From Planctomycetales bacterium (GTDB lineage Bacteria > Planctomycetota > Planctomycetia > Isosphaerales > Isosphaeraceae): a stretch of 42,762 nucleotides of DNA. Where the stretch lies: the NCBI GenBank assembly GCA_027451885.1, contig DAIDHX010000133.1, positions 1 to 42,762 on the forward strand, written 5' to 3'. The notes under the pieces are model-generated. The model ran no database searches. It saw only the letters and a program-made list of their open reading frames with translations, and was not told the DNA's origin. Shown piece by piece: positions 1-8,533 of the stretch (the first letter of the stretch is position 1; each line of letters starts with the position of its first letter). The translations under genes and the position numbers were made by a program.

Positions 1-447
1 GCCCAGCCGCTCAAGGAGCGCGGCGGCGCGCGTGCGGTCAAGCGCCTTGCCGCGGTGCGCGGCGAGTCGGAACGGCGCCTCGAGTGCATCCGCCACCGTG
101 GGCTCCTCAAGCATCGGACGCTGATGCAGATAGATCACGTCCGCGCGATAGATCGGCACCAGATCGCCGTGCACCTTCTGACCTCTCCAAAGGATCGAGC
201 CAGTCTCCACGCGATCGAGCAGCGCGATCGCGCGCAGGAGCACGGTCTTGCCCACGCCGGTCGGCCCCACAAGCGCCAGGCGTTCACCCGGCTCGATGGC
301 CAGATTCATCTGCTGGATGATCCAGTCGCCGCCGGGCCCGCGTCTGCGGCCCACATCAACCGCCTGGATGAGCGGACGGGAGCTCAGGCCTTCGTTCCCA
401 GCGCGAGCGACAGGGATGGTTCGAGCAGCGAAGGTCCGTTCCGACAT
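1..447 (-). CDS. ABC transporter ATP-binding protein, partial (3' end outside window)
   Basis: This is the N-terminal 149 residues of an ABC ATPase, read from an ATG at 447 and still open at base 1. The Walker A motif GPTGVGKT lies near residues 56-63, after a typical lead-in (NLAIEPGERLALVG). A Q-loop follows (IYLHQRPMLEEPTVADAL). The Q-loop wording resembles the FetA/YbbL group, which pairs with a FetB/YbbM permease for metal or phosphate-type export. That assignment is inference, because the signature, Walker B and partner gene are outside the window. The start lies 24 bp after the stop of the flavoprotein gene, so it is probably the distal gene of the cusBA operon. The ATPase identity is sure; the substrate is not. 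Confidence 0.85.
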   Translation of the reverse strand, partial: MSERTFAARTIPVARAGNEGLSSRPLIQAVDVGRRRGPGGDWIIQQMNLAIEPGERLALVGPTGVGKTVLLRAIALLDRVETGSILWRGQKVHGDLVPIYRADVIYLHQRPMLEEPTVADALEAPFRLAAHRGKALDRTRAAALLERLG

Positions 448-471
448 GGATTCTCTCGGATCGCGTTGGTT

Positions 472-1851
472 TCACGCTGGTGCTTGCCAGCCCTGCCGCG
501 AGGCTAATGATTGTACCTTCCCGCGGGCACGCTCGCAGGCCGATTGCCCCGCCAGCCAGCCGGTGCTCCAGGCCGCCTGGAAGTTGTAGCCGCCGATCGG
601 GCCGTCCAGATCGAGGATCTCGCCAGCAAGGAACAGCCCCGGCGCGCGCAGGCTCTCCAGAGTCGTGGGATCGACCTCCTCGAGCGCAACGCCTCCGGTG
701 GTCACCTCCGCCTTCGCGAAACCCATGGTGCCCGTCACGCCAAGTCGCAGCTTCTTGATCATCGAGACGAGCCGCATCCGCTCCAGGCGAGAAAGATCCG
801 GCCCGGTTCGCGAGCCCGGAATACCCGCGGCAACGACAAGCTGTTCCGCCAGTCTGCGCGGAATGGCTTGAGGAATGAGCATATGCGCAGATTGATTTCC
901 CTTGCGGGCGTGTGTCTGGATGTGGAGGTCAAGGGCTTCGGCGTTCATGCCTGGCAGCAGGTCGAGCTCGAGCGTGAGCTCTTCCGCGGTTGCGCCCACC
1001 GCGCGGCTGACGTCAAGAATGGCGGGTCCCGAGAGGCCGAAGTGGGTAAACAGCACGGCTTCCTGCCGCGCGGCGAGGATTTTCCCGCTGGGATCGACCA
1101 CCCGCGCGGAGGCTTCGAGCGCGATTCCCTTGAGTGCCTTGATCCAGCCGGCGTCCACGGTGAGAGGAGCAAGCGCTGGGCGCGGCTCGATCACGGTGTG
1201 CCCGAGCGCGCGTGCGAATCCGTAGCCATCGCCGGTTGTACCGCAGCCAGGATACGATGCGCCGCCAACCGCCAGGATCACAGTCCGCGCCAGGACAGCG
1301 CCTGTGCCGGTCGCCACCTGGAACGCCGGATCGGCTTCGCCTGAGCGCGCAAGCGGTTCAATCGCCGCCACGGGCGTGCTGGTGCGCAGCTCGACCTGGG
1401 CGTGCTGAGTCCACGACACAAGCGCGTCAAGCACCTGGATGGCTCGATCCGAAACCGGGAAGATCTTGCCGTTGGCCTCGATCTTGACCGGGACGCCGAG
1501 CTGCTCGAAGCGTGCGACCGTGGCGTCGACGTCGAGCGCGCGGAGCGCGGGCGTCAAGAACGGGCCCGCAGCGCCAAAGGCTTGCAGGATCGCGCGGAAG
1601 CCGCGGCAGAGCTTCGTGTCAAACCCGGGATCAACGCCGCCGCTGGCCGCTTCAGGTCGACGCAGCCCGCGCGCGTTGGTGAGATTACAGCGCGTGCCGC
1701 CGGACATCAGAATCTTCACGCCGGGCCGGCGGTTCTTTTCGAGCAGAAGAGTACGAGCCCCTTGCGCCGCGGATCGGGCCGCCGCGAACAGGCCCGCCGC
1801 TCCCGCGCCAATCACCACCACATCGTGGATGTTCGTCTCGACCTGCTGCAT
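472..1851 (-). CDS. BaiN/HI0933-family NAD(P)/FAD-dependent oxidoreductase
   Basis: A 459-residue flavoprotein of the HI0933/YhiN/BaiN family. The N-terminus holds the dinucleotide-binding motif GAGAAG (residues 15-20), followed by the family signature MSGGTRCNLTNA (about 49-60). The C-terminal part contains GGVALEEVDPTTLES and GEILDLDGPIGGYNFQ, the conserved FAD-contacting end of this family. Length is normal. BaiN itself reduces bile-acid intermediates, but most members have no known substrate, so no reaction is assigned here. The ATG at 1851 lies 9 bp after the cusA-like stop, so it is very likely cotranscribed with the efflux genes. A link to metal stress is only a guess from position. 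Confidence 0.9.
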   Translation of the reverse strand: MQQVETNIHDVVVIGAGAAGLFAAARSAAQGARTLLLEKNRRPGVKILMSGGTRCNLTNARGLRRPEAASGGVDPGFDTKLCRGFRAILQAFGAAGPFLTPALRALDVDATVARFEQLGVPVKIEANGKIFPVSDRAIQVLDALVSWTQHAQVELRTSTPVAAIEPLARSGEADPAFQVATGTGAVLARTVILAVGGASYPGCGTTGDGYGFARALGHTVIEPRPALAPLTVDAGWIKALKGIALEASARVVDPSGKILAARQEAVLFTHFGLSGPAILDVSRAVGATAEELTLELDLLPGMNAEALDLHIQTHARKGNQSAHMLIPQAIPRRLAEQLVVAAGIPGSRTGPDLSRLERMRLVSMIKKLRLGVTGTMGFAKAEVTTGGVALEEVDPTTLESLRAPGLFLAGEILDLDGPIGGYNFQAAWSTGWLAGQSACERARGKVQSLASRQGWQAPA

Positions 1852-1860
1852 GTGCTCATC

Positions 1861-4800
1861 TTAACAATCGACGGTCGACCTGTTCGACAGGGGCGCATCG
1901 GGATCGAGGGTCGCGCGCAGACGATCCCAGAAACCGATTCCTTGCATTCGCAGCCAGCGCCTCCTGGATACCGCGAAGTAAAGAACAGGGAGAAAGACGT
2001 CGATCACCTCGTCGGCGATGAGCAGCCCGCCAAGCACGGGCGCTGCCATCGGCCGGATGACTTCGGATCCCACTCCCGTCGCCCAGAGCATGGGCGCGAT
2101 CGAGAGAACCGCCGCCCCCTCGGTGAGCAATTTCGGCCGCAGGCGGTGAATCGCGCCTGTGAGAATCGCCTCACGCAGCTCCGCGATCGAGCCGATCCCC
2201 GCCAGCCCCCCCCGTTCCTCGATCGCCTCGTGCAGGTAAACGAGCATCACCACGCCAGTTTCCACCGCCATGCCGAAACAGGCGATGTAACCCACCTGCA
2301 CCGCCACGCTGAACTTGAAGCCGAACAGCCACTGAAAGATCGCCCCGCCGGCAAGCGCTCCCAGCACGCTGGTCATCATCAGCAGGGCGTCGATCCAGCT
2401 CCTGTGGGTCATATAAAGAATGAGCGCGATGAGCGCGATGACCGCCGGAAAGACCAGGCGCAGCGTCCGATTGGCACGGATCTGATGTTCAAAGGCGCCT
2501 GTCCATTCGAGATAAACGCCGCTGGGCAAGCCGGGAACAACCTTCTCGTTCACGCGTTGCCGCGCTTCCTCGACGAATCCGACCAGGTCGCGGTCGTCGC
2601 TCACGCGAAGCTGCACGTAGGATCGCAGGAGCCCGTTCTCGCTCTTGATCATCGACGGTCCCTCGACGATTTTCACATCGGCGACGGAGGCGAGCGGGAT
2701 CTGCATCGGCTGCCTGGCCGCCGCGCCGGACGCCTGGCCTGGCGCCGTCATTCCGGCCATGCCGTTCGACTCCGCGCCCGCGGCTGAAATGCGAGCGGCG
2801 ACCAGGATATTCTTGAGCGCCTCGACGTCGTCGCGAAAATCACGACCATAGCGCACGCGCACGGGATAACGCTCGCGCCCTTCCACCGTGAAGGTGAGCG
2901 GCCGACCCCCCATCGCCACTTCAACCACGTCCTGGACGTCTCCCACATTGACCCCGTAACGGGCTGCGCGTTTGCGGTCGATCGTGATCTCGACATAGCC
3001 CTTGCCAGTCACCTGGTCGGCAAAGACATCAACCGCGCCACGAACTCCGCGCAGGGTCTCGGCGACCTGTTGCCCCACGCGCTGAATGTCCTCCAGCCGT
3101 GGACCAAATACCTTGACCGCCACGGGCATCCGCGTGCCGGTCGAGAGCATCTCGATCCGGTTCGCGATCGGCTGCGTGAAGCTGTTTCCCCAGCCGGGCA
3201 TTTGAAGCGCATCGCCCATTTCCTCGACCAGATCGGCCTTGGTTTTTTTCCACAGCAACAGCCAGCCCGCGAAGGAACGGTCGAGCCCCGCGCGAATCGT
3301 CTCAATCTGCTCGGGCGCGGGCTCCGCCACGACGAGCCCGCGACCGCGCCCGAGTGCCACGAGCTGGCTGATCGCGGATTCGTTCGCGGTGGCGACGGCA
3401 ATGTCAAAGAGCTCCCAGTTCAGCGCTCCGATGCGCTTGAGCATGCGTTCGTGATGCCGGGTTTCAAGCTCGCGCTCGATGCGTGCGAAGAATGAAAGCT
3501 CGGGAAAGCCCAGGAGATCCCTGACGAATCGGAGGCCGCGTTCGCGAGGAGCGAGCGGGGGCGCGAGCAGCTCTGGCTGATCGCGGGCGACGCCGAGCGC
3601 AACGACTCGCCGCGCCAGTGCGCGGACGAGCGCGGCAACGTCCTCGGGCAGCACGGTCGCCGCCAGCCTCTCGGCGTGGGGTGTTTCAAGCTCGGCGGCG
3701 AGTGCATCCCGCTCACCTGGCTCGAGCGGGCGAATGAGCAGGGCAGGGGAAATCGCGGCGAGTGTGGCGTCGATCGCGTCGCCGACGAGCGCGCGGCCAA
3801 GCTGCGGGCGGAACTCCGCGAGCGCTGTGGCGGCGTGGCCGCGCAGGCGTGAATCGACCGCGGTTGAGACGGCCATGGCGGCCTCGTTCGCAAGATCGTC
3901 GCGCTCGGGTTGGAGCGCGGAGGTTCGCAAGATCCCCGCGCCTTCCAGCCCGCGCATGGCGTTGCGCGTCACGCGGAGCGCGTCCTCGGGTTTCAGCTTG
4001 CGCCTGGTCCAGAGATCGTGATCGCGCAGGTTGATCACCGTTTCAATCATGTCGAGCGGCGAGGGATCGGTCGCGGTCTCGGCCCGGCCGGCCTTGCCGA
4101 CAACCTGCCAGACCTCGGGAAACCCGCGCAGAACCGCGTCCCGCACCCGCAAGTCGCGACCGACCTCGGCGATCGACGCCCGCGGCACCGTGGTGGGCAT
4201 CTCGAGCAGGCTTTGCTCATCGAGATCCGGCATGAATTCTCGCCCAAGCCGCGTCGAGGCCGCCAACCCCAGTCCCAGAATCACCACGAAGAGCCAGCAA
4301 ACCAGCCCGGTGCGATCCATCAGCCAGGCGAGCATCGGCTTGAACACGGCGATCATCGAGCGTACAAGCCAGTTCTCGTCCTCGGAACGAATCCGCCCCT
4401 TGAGGAAGATCGGGATCAGCGCGGGCACCAGCGTGATCGAAAGCAGGGCGACTCCCACAAGGGCGAAGGTTTTGGTGAAGGCGAGCGGGTGAAACATCTT
4501 GCCTTCGCGGCCCGAAAGCGCAAACACAGGTAAGAATGATAGAATCGTGATAAGAACAGAGAAGAAGATCGGCCTGCCGACCGTGCGGCACGCTCGGACG
4601 ACGATCTCGGTGGTATCGCCGCGCACGGGCTGCCTGCCGAACTGCCGCGCCAGGTGGTGGGCTGCGTTTTCGCCCATGACCACGGCCTGGTCGATCAGAA
4701 TGCCCACGCTGATGGAGATCCCCGCAAGGGCCATGATGTTCGAGGGCATGCCCAGGATGCGCATCATGAGAAAGCTGAAGAGGATCGCCATGGGCAAAGT

Positions 4801-5895
4801 CGCCGCGACCACGAATGCGCTTCCCAGGTGCCCCATCACGAGCAGGATGGCGAGCGTGCAGATCAGGAGCTCCTCGCGCACCGTGCCCAGCAGCGTTTCG
4901 ATTGCCTTGTGGATGAGCGGCGTGCGGTCATAGAAAGGGACGATGCGCACGCCTGCCGGCAAGCCGGGTGCGAGCGCGGCGATCTTTTCCTTGATCTTGC
5001 GCGTGACCTCGAGCGGATTCTCGCCGTAGCGCATGAGCACCACGCCGCCCGTGACCTCGCGCCCGTCCTTTTCGAGCACGCTGCGGCGAAATGCCGGCCC
5101 GATCTGCACTGAGCCGAGCATGCCGATTGTGATGGGAGCGCCCGATCCGCGCTCCGCGACAACGGTGTCGCGAATGTCGTCAAGCGACTCGATCCAGCCC
5201 ACGGAGCGGATCAGAAACTCGGCATTTCCCTGATGGATCACGCGCCCGCCGACCGAGGAATTGGAACGCGCCACGGCGGAGTAAACCTCGCCCAGGCTGA
5301 TGCCGTAAGCGCGCAGGGAGCCGGGATCGAGGTCGATCTGGTACTCGCGAGGCGCGCCCCCGACCGAGGCAACCTCGGCCACGCCCGGCACGCTGTTGAG
5401 CTGGTAGCGGATGTACCAGTCCTGGATCGAACGCAGCTCGCTCAGGTTCCGCCCCTCGCCTTCAACCGTATACCAGAAGATCTGGCCCACGGCCGTGGCA
5501 TCAGGCGCAAGGTAGGGAGTGACGCCCGGAGGCAGGAATGTCGCCGCGATCGAAAGCTTCTCGAGCACGCGCTGGCGGGCGAAGTAGTAATCGGTCGCAT
5601 CGTCAAAAATAATGGTGATCATCGAGAAATTGAACTCGCTCGACGATCGCACCACCTTCACGCCCGCCAGCCCCTGCAGGTTCACCGAGAGCGGGTAGCT
5701 GATCTGATCCTCGATCTCCTGGGGACCGCGGCCCATCCAGTCGGTGAAGACGATGACCTGGTTTTCCGAGAGGTCCGGAATCGCGTCCACAGGTGTGGTC
5801 ACAAGCGCGCGGAGCCCCGCGGCCCCGAGCGCAATCGCGCCCAGAATCACAATCATGCGATTGCGGATCGACCATTCAATGATCGCGCCGATCAT
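1861..5895 (-). CDS. cusA: CusA/CzcA-type heavy-metal efflux RND permease with large insertion
   Basis: A 1344-residue HME-RND inner-membrane pump that drives metal export with the proton gradient. The N-terminal helix (about 13-31), the helix bundle at about 340-500 and the second bundle at about 1145-1310 are intact. Charged relay residues are present: D402 in GILIDQAVVMGEN, E1212 in GMAVETGVVMLVY and K1255 in RLRPK, matching CusA D405/E939/K984. The hallmark GKAGRAETATDPSPLDMIET sits at 600-619. CusA/CzcA proteins are usually about 1040-1060 residues. The excess here is a 245-residue insert at about 640-885, before the conserved IANRIEMLSTG block, plus a Gly/Ala/Met-rich insert at about 1036-1062. 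The start codon overlaps the cusB stop by 4 bp. Metal specificity (Cu/Ag or Zn/Co/Cd) cannot be fixed by eye. Confidence 0.93.
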   Translation of the reverse strand: MIGAIIEWSIRNRMIVILGAIALGAAGLRALVTTPVDAIPDLSENQVIVFTDWMGRGPQEIEDQISYPLSVNLQGLAGVKVVRSSSEFNFSMITIIFDDATDYYFARQRVLEKLSIAATFLPPGVTPYLAPDATAVGQIFWYTVEGEGRNLSELRSIQDWYIRYQLNSVPGVAEVASVGGAPREYQIDLDPGSLRAYGISLGEVYSAVARSNSSVGGRVIHQGNAEFLIRSVGWIESLDDIRDTVVAERGSGAPITIGMLGSVQIGPAFRRSVLEKDGREVTGGVVLMRYGENPLEVTRKIKEKIAALAPGLPAGVRIVPFYDRTPLIHKAIETLLGTVREELLICTLAILLVMGHLGSAFVVAATLPMAILFSFLMMRILGMPSNIMALAGISISVGILIDQAVVMGENAAHHLARQFGRQPVRGDTTEIVVRACRTVGRPIFFSVLITILSFLPVFALSGREGKMFHPLAFTKTFALVGVALLSITLVPALIPIFLKGRIRSEDENWLVRSMIAVFKPMLAWLMDRTGLVCWLFVVILGLGLAASTRLGREFMPDLDEQSLLEMPTTVPRASIAEVGRDLRVRDAVLRGFPEVWQVVGKAGRAETATDPSPLDMIETVINLRDHDLWTRRKLKPEDALRVTRNAMRGLEGAGILRTSALQPERDDLANEAAMAVSTAVDSRLRGHAATALAEFRPQLGRALVGDAIDATLAAISPALLIRPLEPGERDALAAELETPHAERLAATVLPEDVAALVRALARRVVALGVARDQPELLAPPLAPRERGLRFVRDLLGFPELSFFARIERELETRHHERMLKRIGALNWELFDIAVATANESAISQLVALGRGRGLVVAEPAPEQIETIRAGLDRSFAGWLLLWKKTKADLVEEMGDALQMPGWGNSFTQPIANRIEMLSTGTRMPVAVKVFGPRLEDIQRVGQQVAETLRGVRGAVDVFADQVTGKGYVEITIDRKRAARYGVNVGDVQDVVEVAMGGRPLTFTVEGRERYPVRVRYGRDFRDDVEALKNILVAARISAAGAESNGMAGMTAPGQASGAAARQPMQIPLASVADVKIVEGPSMIKSENGLLRSYVQLRVSDDRDLVGFVEEARQRVNEKVVPGLPSGVYLEWTGAFEHQIRANRTLRLVFPAVIALIALILYMTHRSWIDALLMMTSVLGALAGGAIFQWLFGFKFSVAVQVGYIACFGMAVETGVVMLVYLHEAIEERGGLAGIGSIAELREAILTGAIHRLRPKLLTEGAAVLSIAPMLWATGVGSEVIRPMAAPVLGGLLIADEVIDVFLPVLYFAVSRRRWLRMQGIGFWDRLRATLDPDAPLSNRSTVDC

Positions 5896-7763
5896 GAGTG
5901 CGCCCCCGCCGCGTGAGAGGCTCGCCCCTCGGCCGGCGCGGCGTGAAGCTCGTGACCCGAGGGCGCCTCCGCGCGCGTCGCCGGGTCGATGCGACTCTCG
6001 GCGTCGATCAGAAACGCACCTTCCGCCGCAACCTTCTCACCCTGCTTGAGCCCGCCCATCACGGGGAACCGGTCGCCAACCCGAGGCCCAAGCATCACCT
6101 CGCGTCCCTCGAACACGCCCCGCGCCACTTCCACATAGACCAGCTTGCGGGTCCCCGTGTCGACAACCGCCAGCTCGGGAACGCAGAGAACCTGGTCGCT
6201 CGGGGCCGCGGATAATCGCGCCAGGTATCTGGCAGGTTCGGCCTTGAGCCTGGGCACGCAGGCCTCGCAGCAGGTGTAGACCTTGCGGCCTTCGATCTCC
6301 ACAAGCACAGGCGCGCCCATCGTTCCAAGCTTCGAGCCGGTCACAGGACAGACGCCTTGCTCCTGTGCTGCGCTCGGCCTGCCTTGTGCTGCGCTCGGCC
6401 TGCCTGGCAGGGCGGTCTGCGCGGGGGCCGCGAGCTGCGCCAGATACTTCGCGGGATCCGCCTTCACGCGGGGCGGGCAAGCGTCGCAGCAGGTCCAGAT
6501 CGTTTGCCCGCCCAGCTCCACCGCAACCGGCGGACCCATCGTGCCCAGCTCCGCCTCCGTGACAGGGCAGCGCCGCCCATCAGGATGCGCCCCGCTCCCG
6601 CCCGAGTCAGGCCCCCGCGCCCCGGCCAGACGCGCAATCGGCGTCTTAAGCGTCACCCGCGCCCACATCCCGGGCCGCAGCCGATGACCCGGATTCTCAA
6701 GCTCGAAGCGCACGTCCACCGTACGCGTCGAGGGATCGAGATGCGGCTGCACAAATTCAACCTTGCCAGGGAACACCTCGCCCGGAAACGCCGCAAACCA
6801 CGCCTCCACCGCCTGGCCGGTGTGGATCAAGCCAACCTGATGTTCATAAACCTGCGCCTGGATCCACACCGAATGCAGGTCGGCCACCTCGAACAGTGTG
6901 AATCCTTCAGGAACTTCCTGCCCCTCGGAAATGAATTTCTTGTAGACGTGCCCGCTTTTGGGCGAAAGAATCGGAATCGTAAAAGTATCCTTGCGCGTTT
7001 TCACAATCTGATCGATCTGCTCCGGTGTGATCCCCCAGCGCTTGAGCTTTTCCCGCGCGGCCTGCACGAGCTCTTGATAGTCCGTCGCCAGCGACCGGGC
7101 CAGCTCGGATCGCGGCGGGGCCGTCGTCTCCGTACGCTGGCTCGCGCTCAAAAGCTCCTGGATCGCCTGGGCGAGCTCGGGGCTGTAAACCTCGGCAAGC
7201 GTCTGCCCGATCAGCACGTCCTGCCCGGTGAAGTTGACGTGGAGCTTCTCAACGCGCGTACGCCCGGGAACCCTGGACACGATGTTCGCGATCCTGCGCT
7301 CATCGAACGCAACATAGCCCACCGTGCTCAGCGTTTGCGCGAGAGGTGCGTAATCGACGGCCACCGTGCGGATTCCCGCCTGTTCGATCCGGAGCGGGGA
7401 GAGCTCGACCCGCGCGACGGCACCCGGGCCGGGCGCGGCTTTCGCCCCCTTCACCCTGCGCGAGAGCGGCATGTTGCAGATCGGGCATTGACCCGGAGTC
7501 TCCTGCACAACCTGAGGATGCATCGGGCAGAAATACTCAAACGTCGCCGCGGCGGCGGAAACGCCCAGGGCCGAAGGTCTGCGCCATTTCTCGTAGCGAT
7601 TGACAAGCTCTTCCCACGAGACGAACACAAAACCCGTTGCCGCCACAATCGCGATGAATCGCAGCCTGAGCTCGACCACCTTGAAGATCAGGCGGAACTT
7701 ACCCCAGCGCGAGGGAGCACGAACCGACGCGGAGGAACCCCGATCGACCTGGTTGGAATCCAT
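5892..7763 (-). CDS. cusB: CusB-type periplasmic adaptor with HMBD and two YHS-like Cys domains
   Basis: A 623-residue membrane-fusion protein of the HlyD/CusB family, anchored by a helix at about 34-50. Residues 77-102 form a heavy-metal-binding domain (YFCPMHP, then CPICNMPL), as seen in many CusB and P-type ATPase N-termini. The lipoyl/hairpin/barrel core spans about 115-375. Between the barrel and the membrane-proximal domain (about 525-600) is a 140-residue insert with two similar Cys-rich repeats at 399-443 and 472-516. Each reads CPVT...LGTMG...TCC-x2-AC...ADPAKYLA or a close variant, like YHS/TRASH metal-binding modules. A linker between them carries a 7-residue duplication. It should link the CusA-like pump to an outer-membrane channel. 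Overlap with the pump gene implies coupled translation. Confidence 0.92.
   Translation of the reverse strand: MDSNQVDRGSSASVRAPSRWGKFRLIFKVVELRLRFIAIVAATGFVFVSWEELVNRYEKWRRPSALGVSAAAATFEYFCPMHPQVVQETPGQCPICNMPLSRRVKGAKAAPGPGAVARVELSPLRIEQAGIRTVAVDYAPLAQTLSTVGYVAFDERRIANIVSRVPGRTRVEKLHVNFTGQDVLIGQTLAEVYSPELAQAIQELLSASQRTETTAPPRSELARSLATDYQELVQAAREKLKRWGITPEQIDQIVKTRKDTFTIPILSPKSGHVYKKFISEGQEVPEGFTLFEVADLHSVWIQAQVYEHQVGLIHTGQAVEAWFAAFPGEVFPGKVEFVQPHLDPSTRTVDVRFELENPGHRLRPGMWARVTLKTPIARLAGARGPDSGGSGAHPDGRRCPVTEAELGTMGPPVAVELGGQTIWTCCDACPPRVKADPAKYLAQLAAPAQTALPGRPSAAQGRPSAAQEQGVCPVTGSKLGTMGAPVLVEIEGRKVYTCCEACVPRLKAEPARYLARLSAAPSDQVLCVPELAVVDTGTRKLVYVEVARGVFEGREVMLGPRVGDRFPVMGGLKQGEKVAAEGAFLIDAESRIDPATRAEAPSGHELHAAPAEGRASHAAGAHS
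6198..6611 (-). other. Inserted tandem YHS-like metal-binding region in CusB
   Basis: This part of the adaptor gene encodes about residues 385-522, which ordinary CusB proteins lack. It contains two copies of a 45-residue Cys module. Each copy has one Cys before VT and a TCC...AC cluster about 26 residues later, then a conserved Lys-Ala-x-Pro-Ala-x-Tyr-Leu tail. The copies are similar but not identical, so the duplication is not recent. Four or more Cys per module makes metal sensing or delivery plausible, by inference. Confidence 0.7.
6364..6405. repeat. Perfect 21-bp tandem duplication inside cusB
   Basis: A 21-bp unit beginning TGTGCTGCGCTCGGCC occurs twice back to back with no mismatch. 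It is in frame and encodes a repeated GRPSAAQ in the linker between the two Cys-rich modules. The identity suggests a recent slippage event that lengthened the linker. Confidence 0.95.
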
Positions 7764-7887
7764 GATCCACGCTCCCAGACAGAGTCTGATTGAAACAGAA
7801 GAGCCATCCGTCGGTGTTCAAGGCAATGAACAGAAAGCGCTGGCCCACGCGCGGGGAATGCGCGCGGACTGGCCGGGATGGAATGGC

Positions 7888-8313
7888 TCAGATGATCAAC
7901 CGGACGATCTGGAGATGGATGGGCACGCGCGAAAACCCCAGCCCGCGAATCACGCCAAACGGCCTGGAATACCTGGGCGCCGCGATGGGAAAATCAAGGG
8001 GCGGCGTACCGCGATCGCGGTCGACCCGCGGCGCAATCGGGACGGGTGCACGCCTGGGCTCCTGCGGGCTGGGCGCCGGGGCCCGGCACTGGCAGGACGA
8101 GGGTATCTCGGGCCAGGCACACGCCTGGGGGCCCGCCTGCGCCTTTTCAAAGGATTTGGCAACGCAACAACAGACCGCGCGGGGGGAAGGATTGCAGCAT
8201 CCACGCGTGCGGCCGGACGTGCCCGCGCTGGCCTCGCTGGGAAGTGAGATAAACCCCAGCGCCAGGAAGGCGAGCCATGCGTGGCGAATTGCGCCTGTCA
8301 CCCGTGAACTCAC
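7888..8313 (-). CDS. Small secreted Cys-rich protein, head of the efflux operon
   Basis: A 141-residue ORF with a GTG start. Residues 1-30 look like a signal peptide (hydrophobic WLAFLALGFISL, then SEASA as a likely cleavage site). The mature part begins with a Cys cluster (C39, C40, C48, C49, C50, C65, C74, C76) and ends in a Pro/Arg-rich tail with no recognisable domain. It is the first gene behind a promoter with a perfect TATAAT at 8346-8351, and lies 124 bp upstream of cusB in the same direction. A periplasmic metal-binding role is suggested by the Cys content and position but not shown. No good Shine-Dalgarno was found; a GTG four codons downstream is another possible start. Confidence 0.6.
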   Translation of the reverse strand: MSSRVTGAIRHAWLAFLALGFISLPSEASAGTSGRTRGCCNPSPRAVCCCVAKSFEKAQAGPQACAWPEIPSSCQCRAPAPSPQEPRRAPVPIAPRVDRDRGTPPLDFPIAAPRYSRPFGVIRGLGFSRVPIHLQIVRLII

Positions 8314-8345
8314 TCAGGAACCCGTAAACAACCTGCCCAACTTGA

Positions 8346-8373
8346 ATTATAGCCCGGTTGGGAGTCGCAACAA
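8346..8373 (-). promoter_or_regulatory. Sigma70-like promoter of the minus-strand efflux operon
   Basis: On the minus strand, TTGTTG (8368-8373) and a perfect TATAAT (8346-8351) are separated by 16 bp. The start of transcription would be near 8339, about 25 nt before the GTG of the Cys-rich gene. A 6-bp inverted repeat (CCCAAC at 8336-8341 and GTTGGG at 8357-8362) brackets the -10 box and could be an operator. Confidence 0.55.
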
Positions 8374-8520
8374 GTACGAAAGCCCCCGCGACCAGGAGCC
8401 GTGGTGTTCCAGACCCAATTCTACCGGAGCGAACCCGGACTCGTTGCTGATCCTCTCGCGGACCTTGCCCGATTGCCGTAGAAAAGCTACGCCATCCGGA
8501 GTACGATTCATGGTGTAGAG

Positions 8521-8526
8521 AAGGAG
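8521..8526 (+). promoter_or_regulatory. Shine-Dalgarno of rloA
   Basis: AAGGAG lies 7 bp before the ATG at 8534. Such a strong site is uncommon for genes in this window and fits the view that the RloAB pair came from another host. Confidence 0.8.
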
Positions 8527-8533
8527 ATTAAAA

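Noticed and set aside
1402-2787. 461-codon plus-strand ORF opposite the flavoprotein and cusA
   Set aside because: Shadow with biased Arg/His/Asp content, crossing two well-identified genes.
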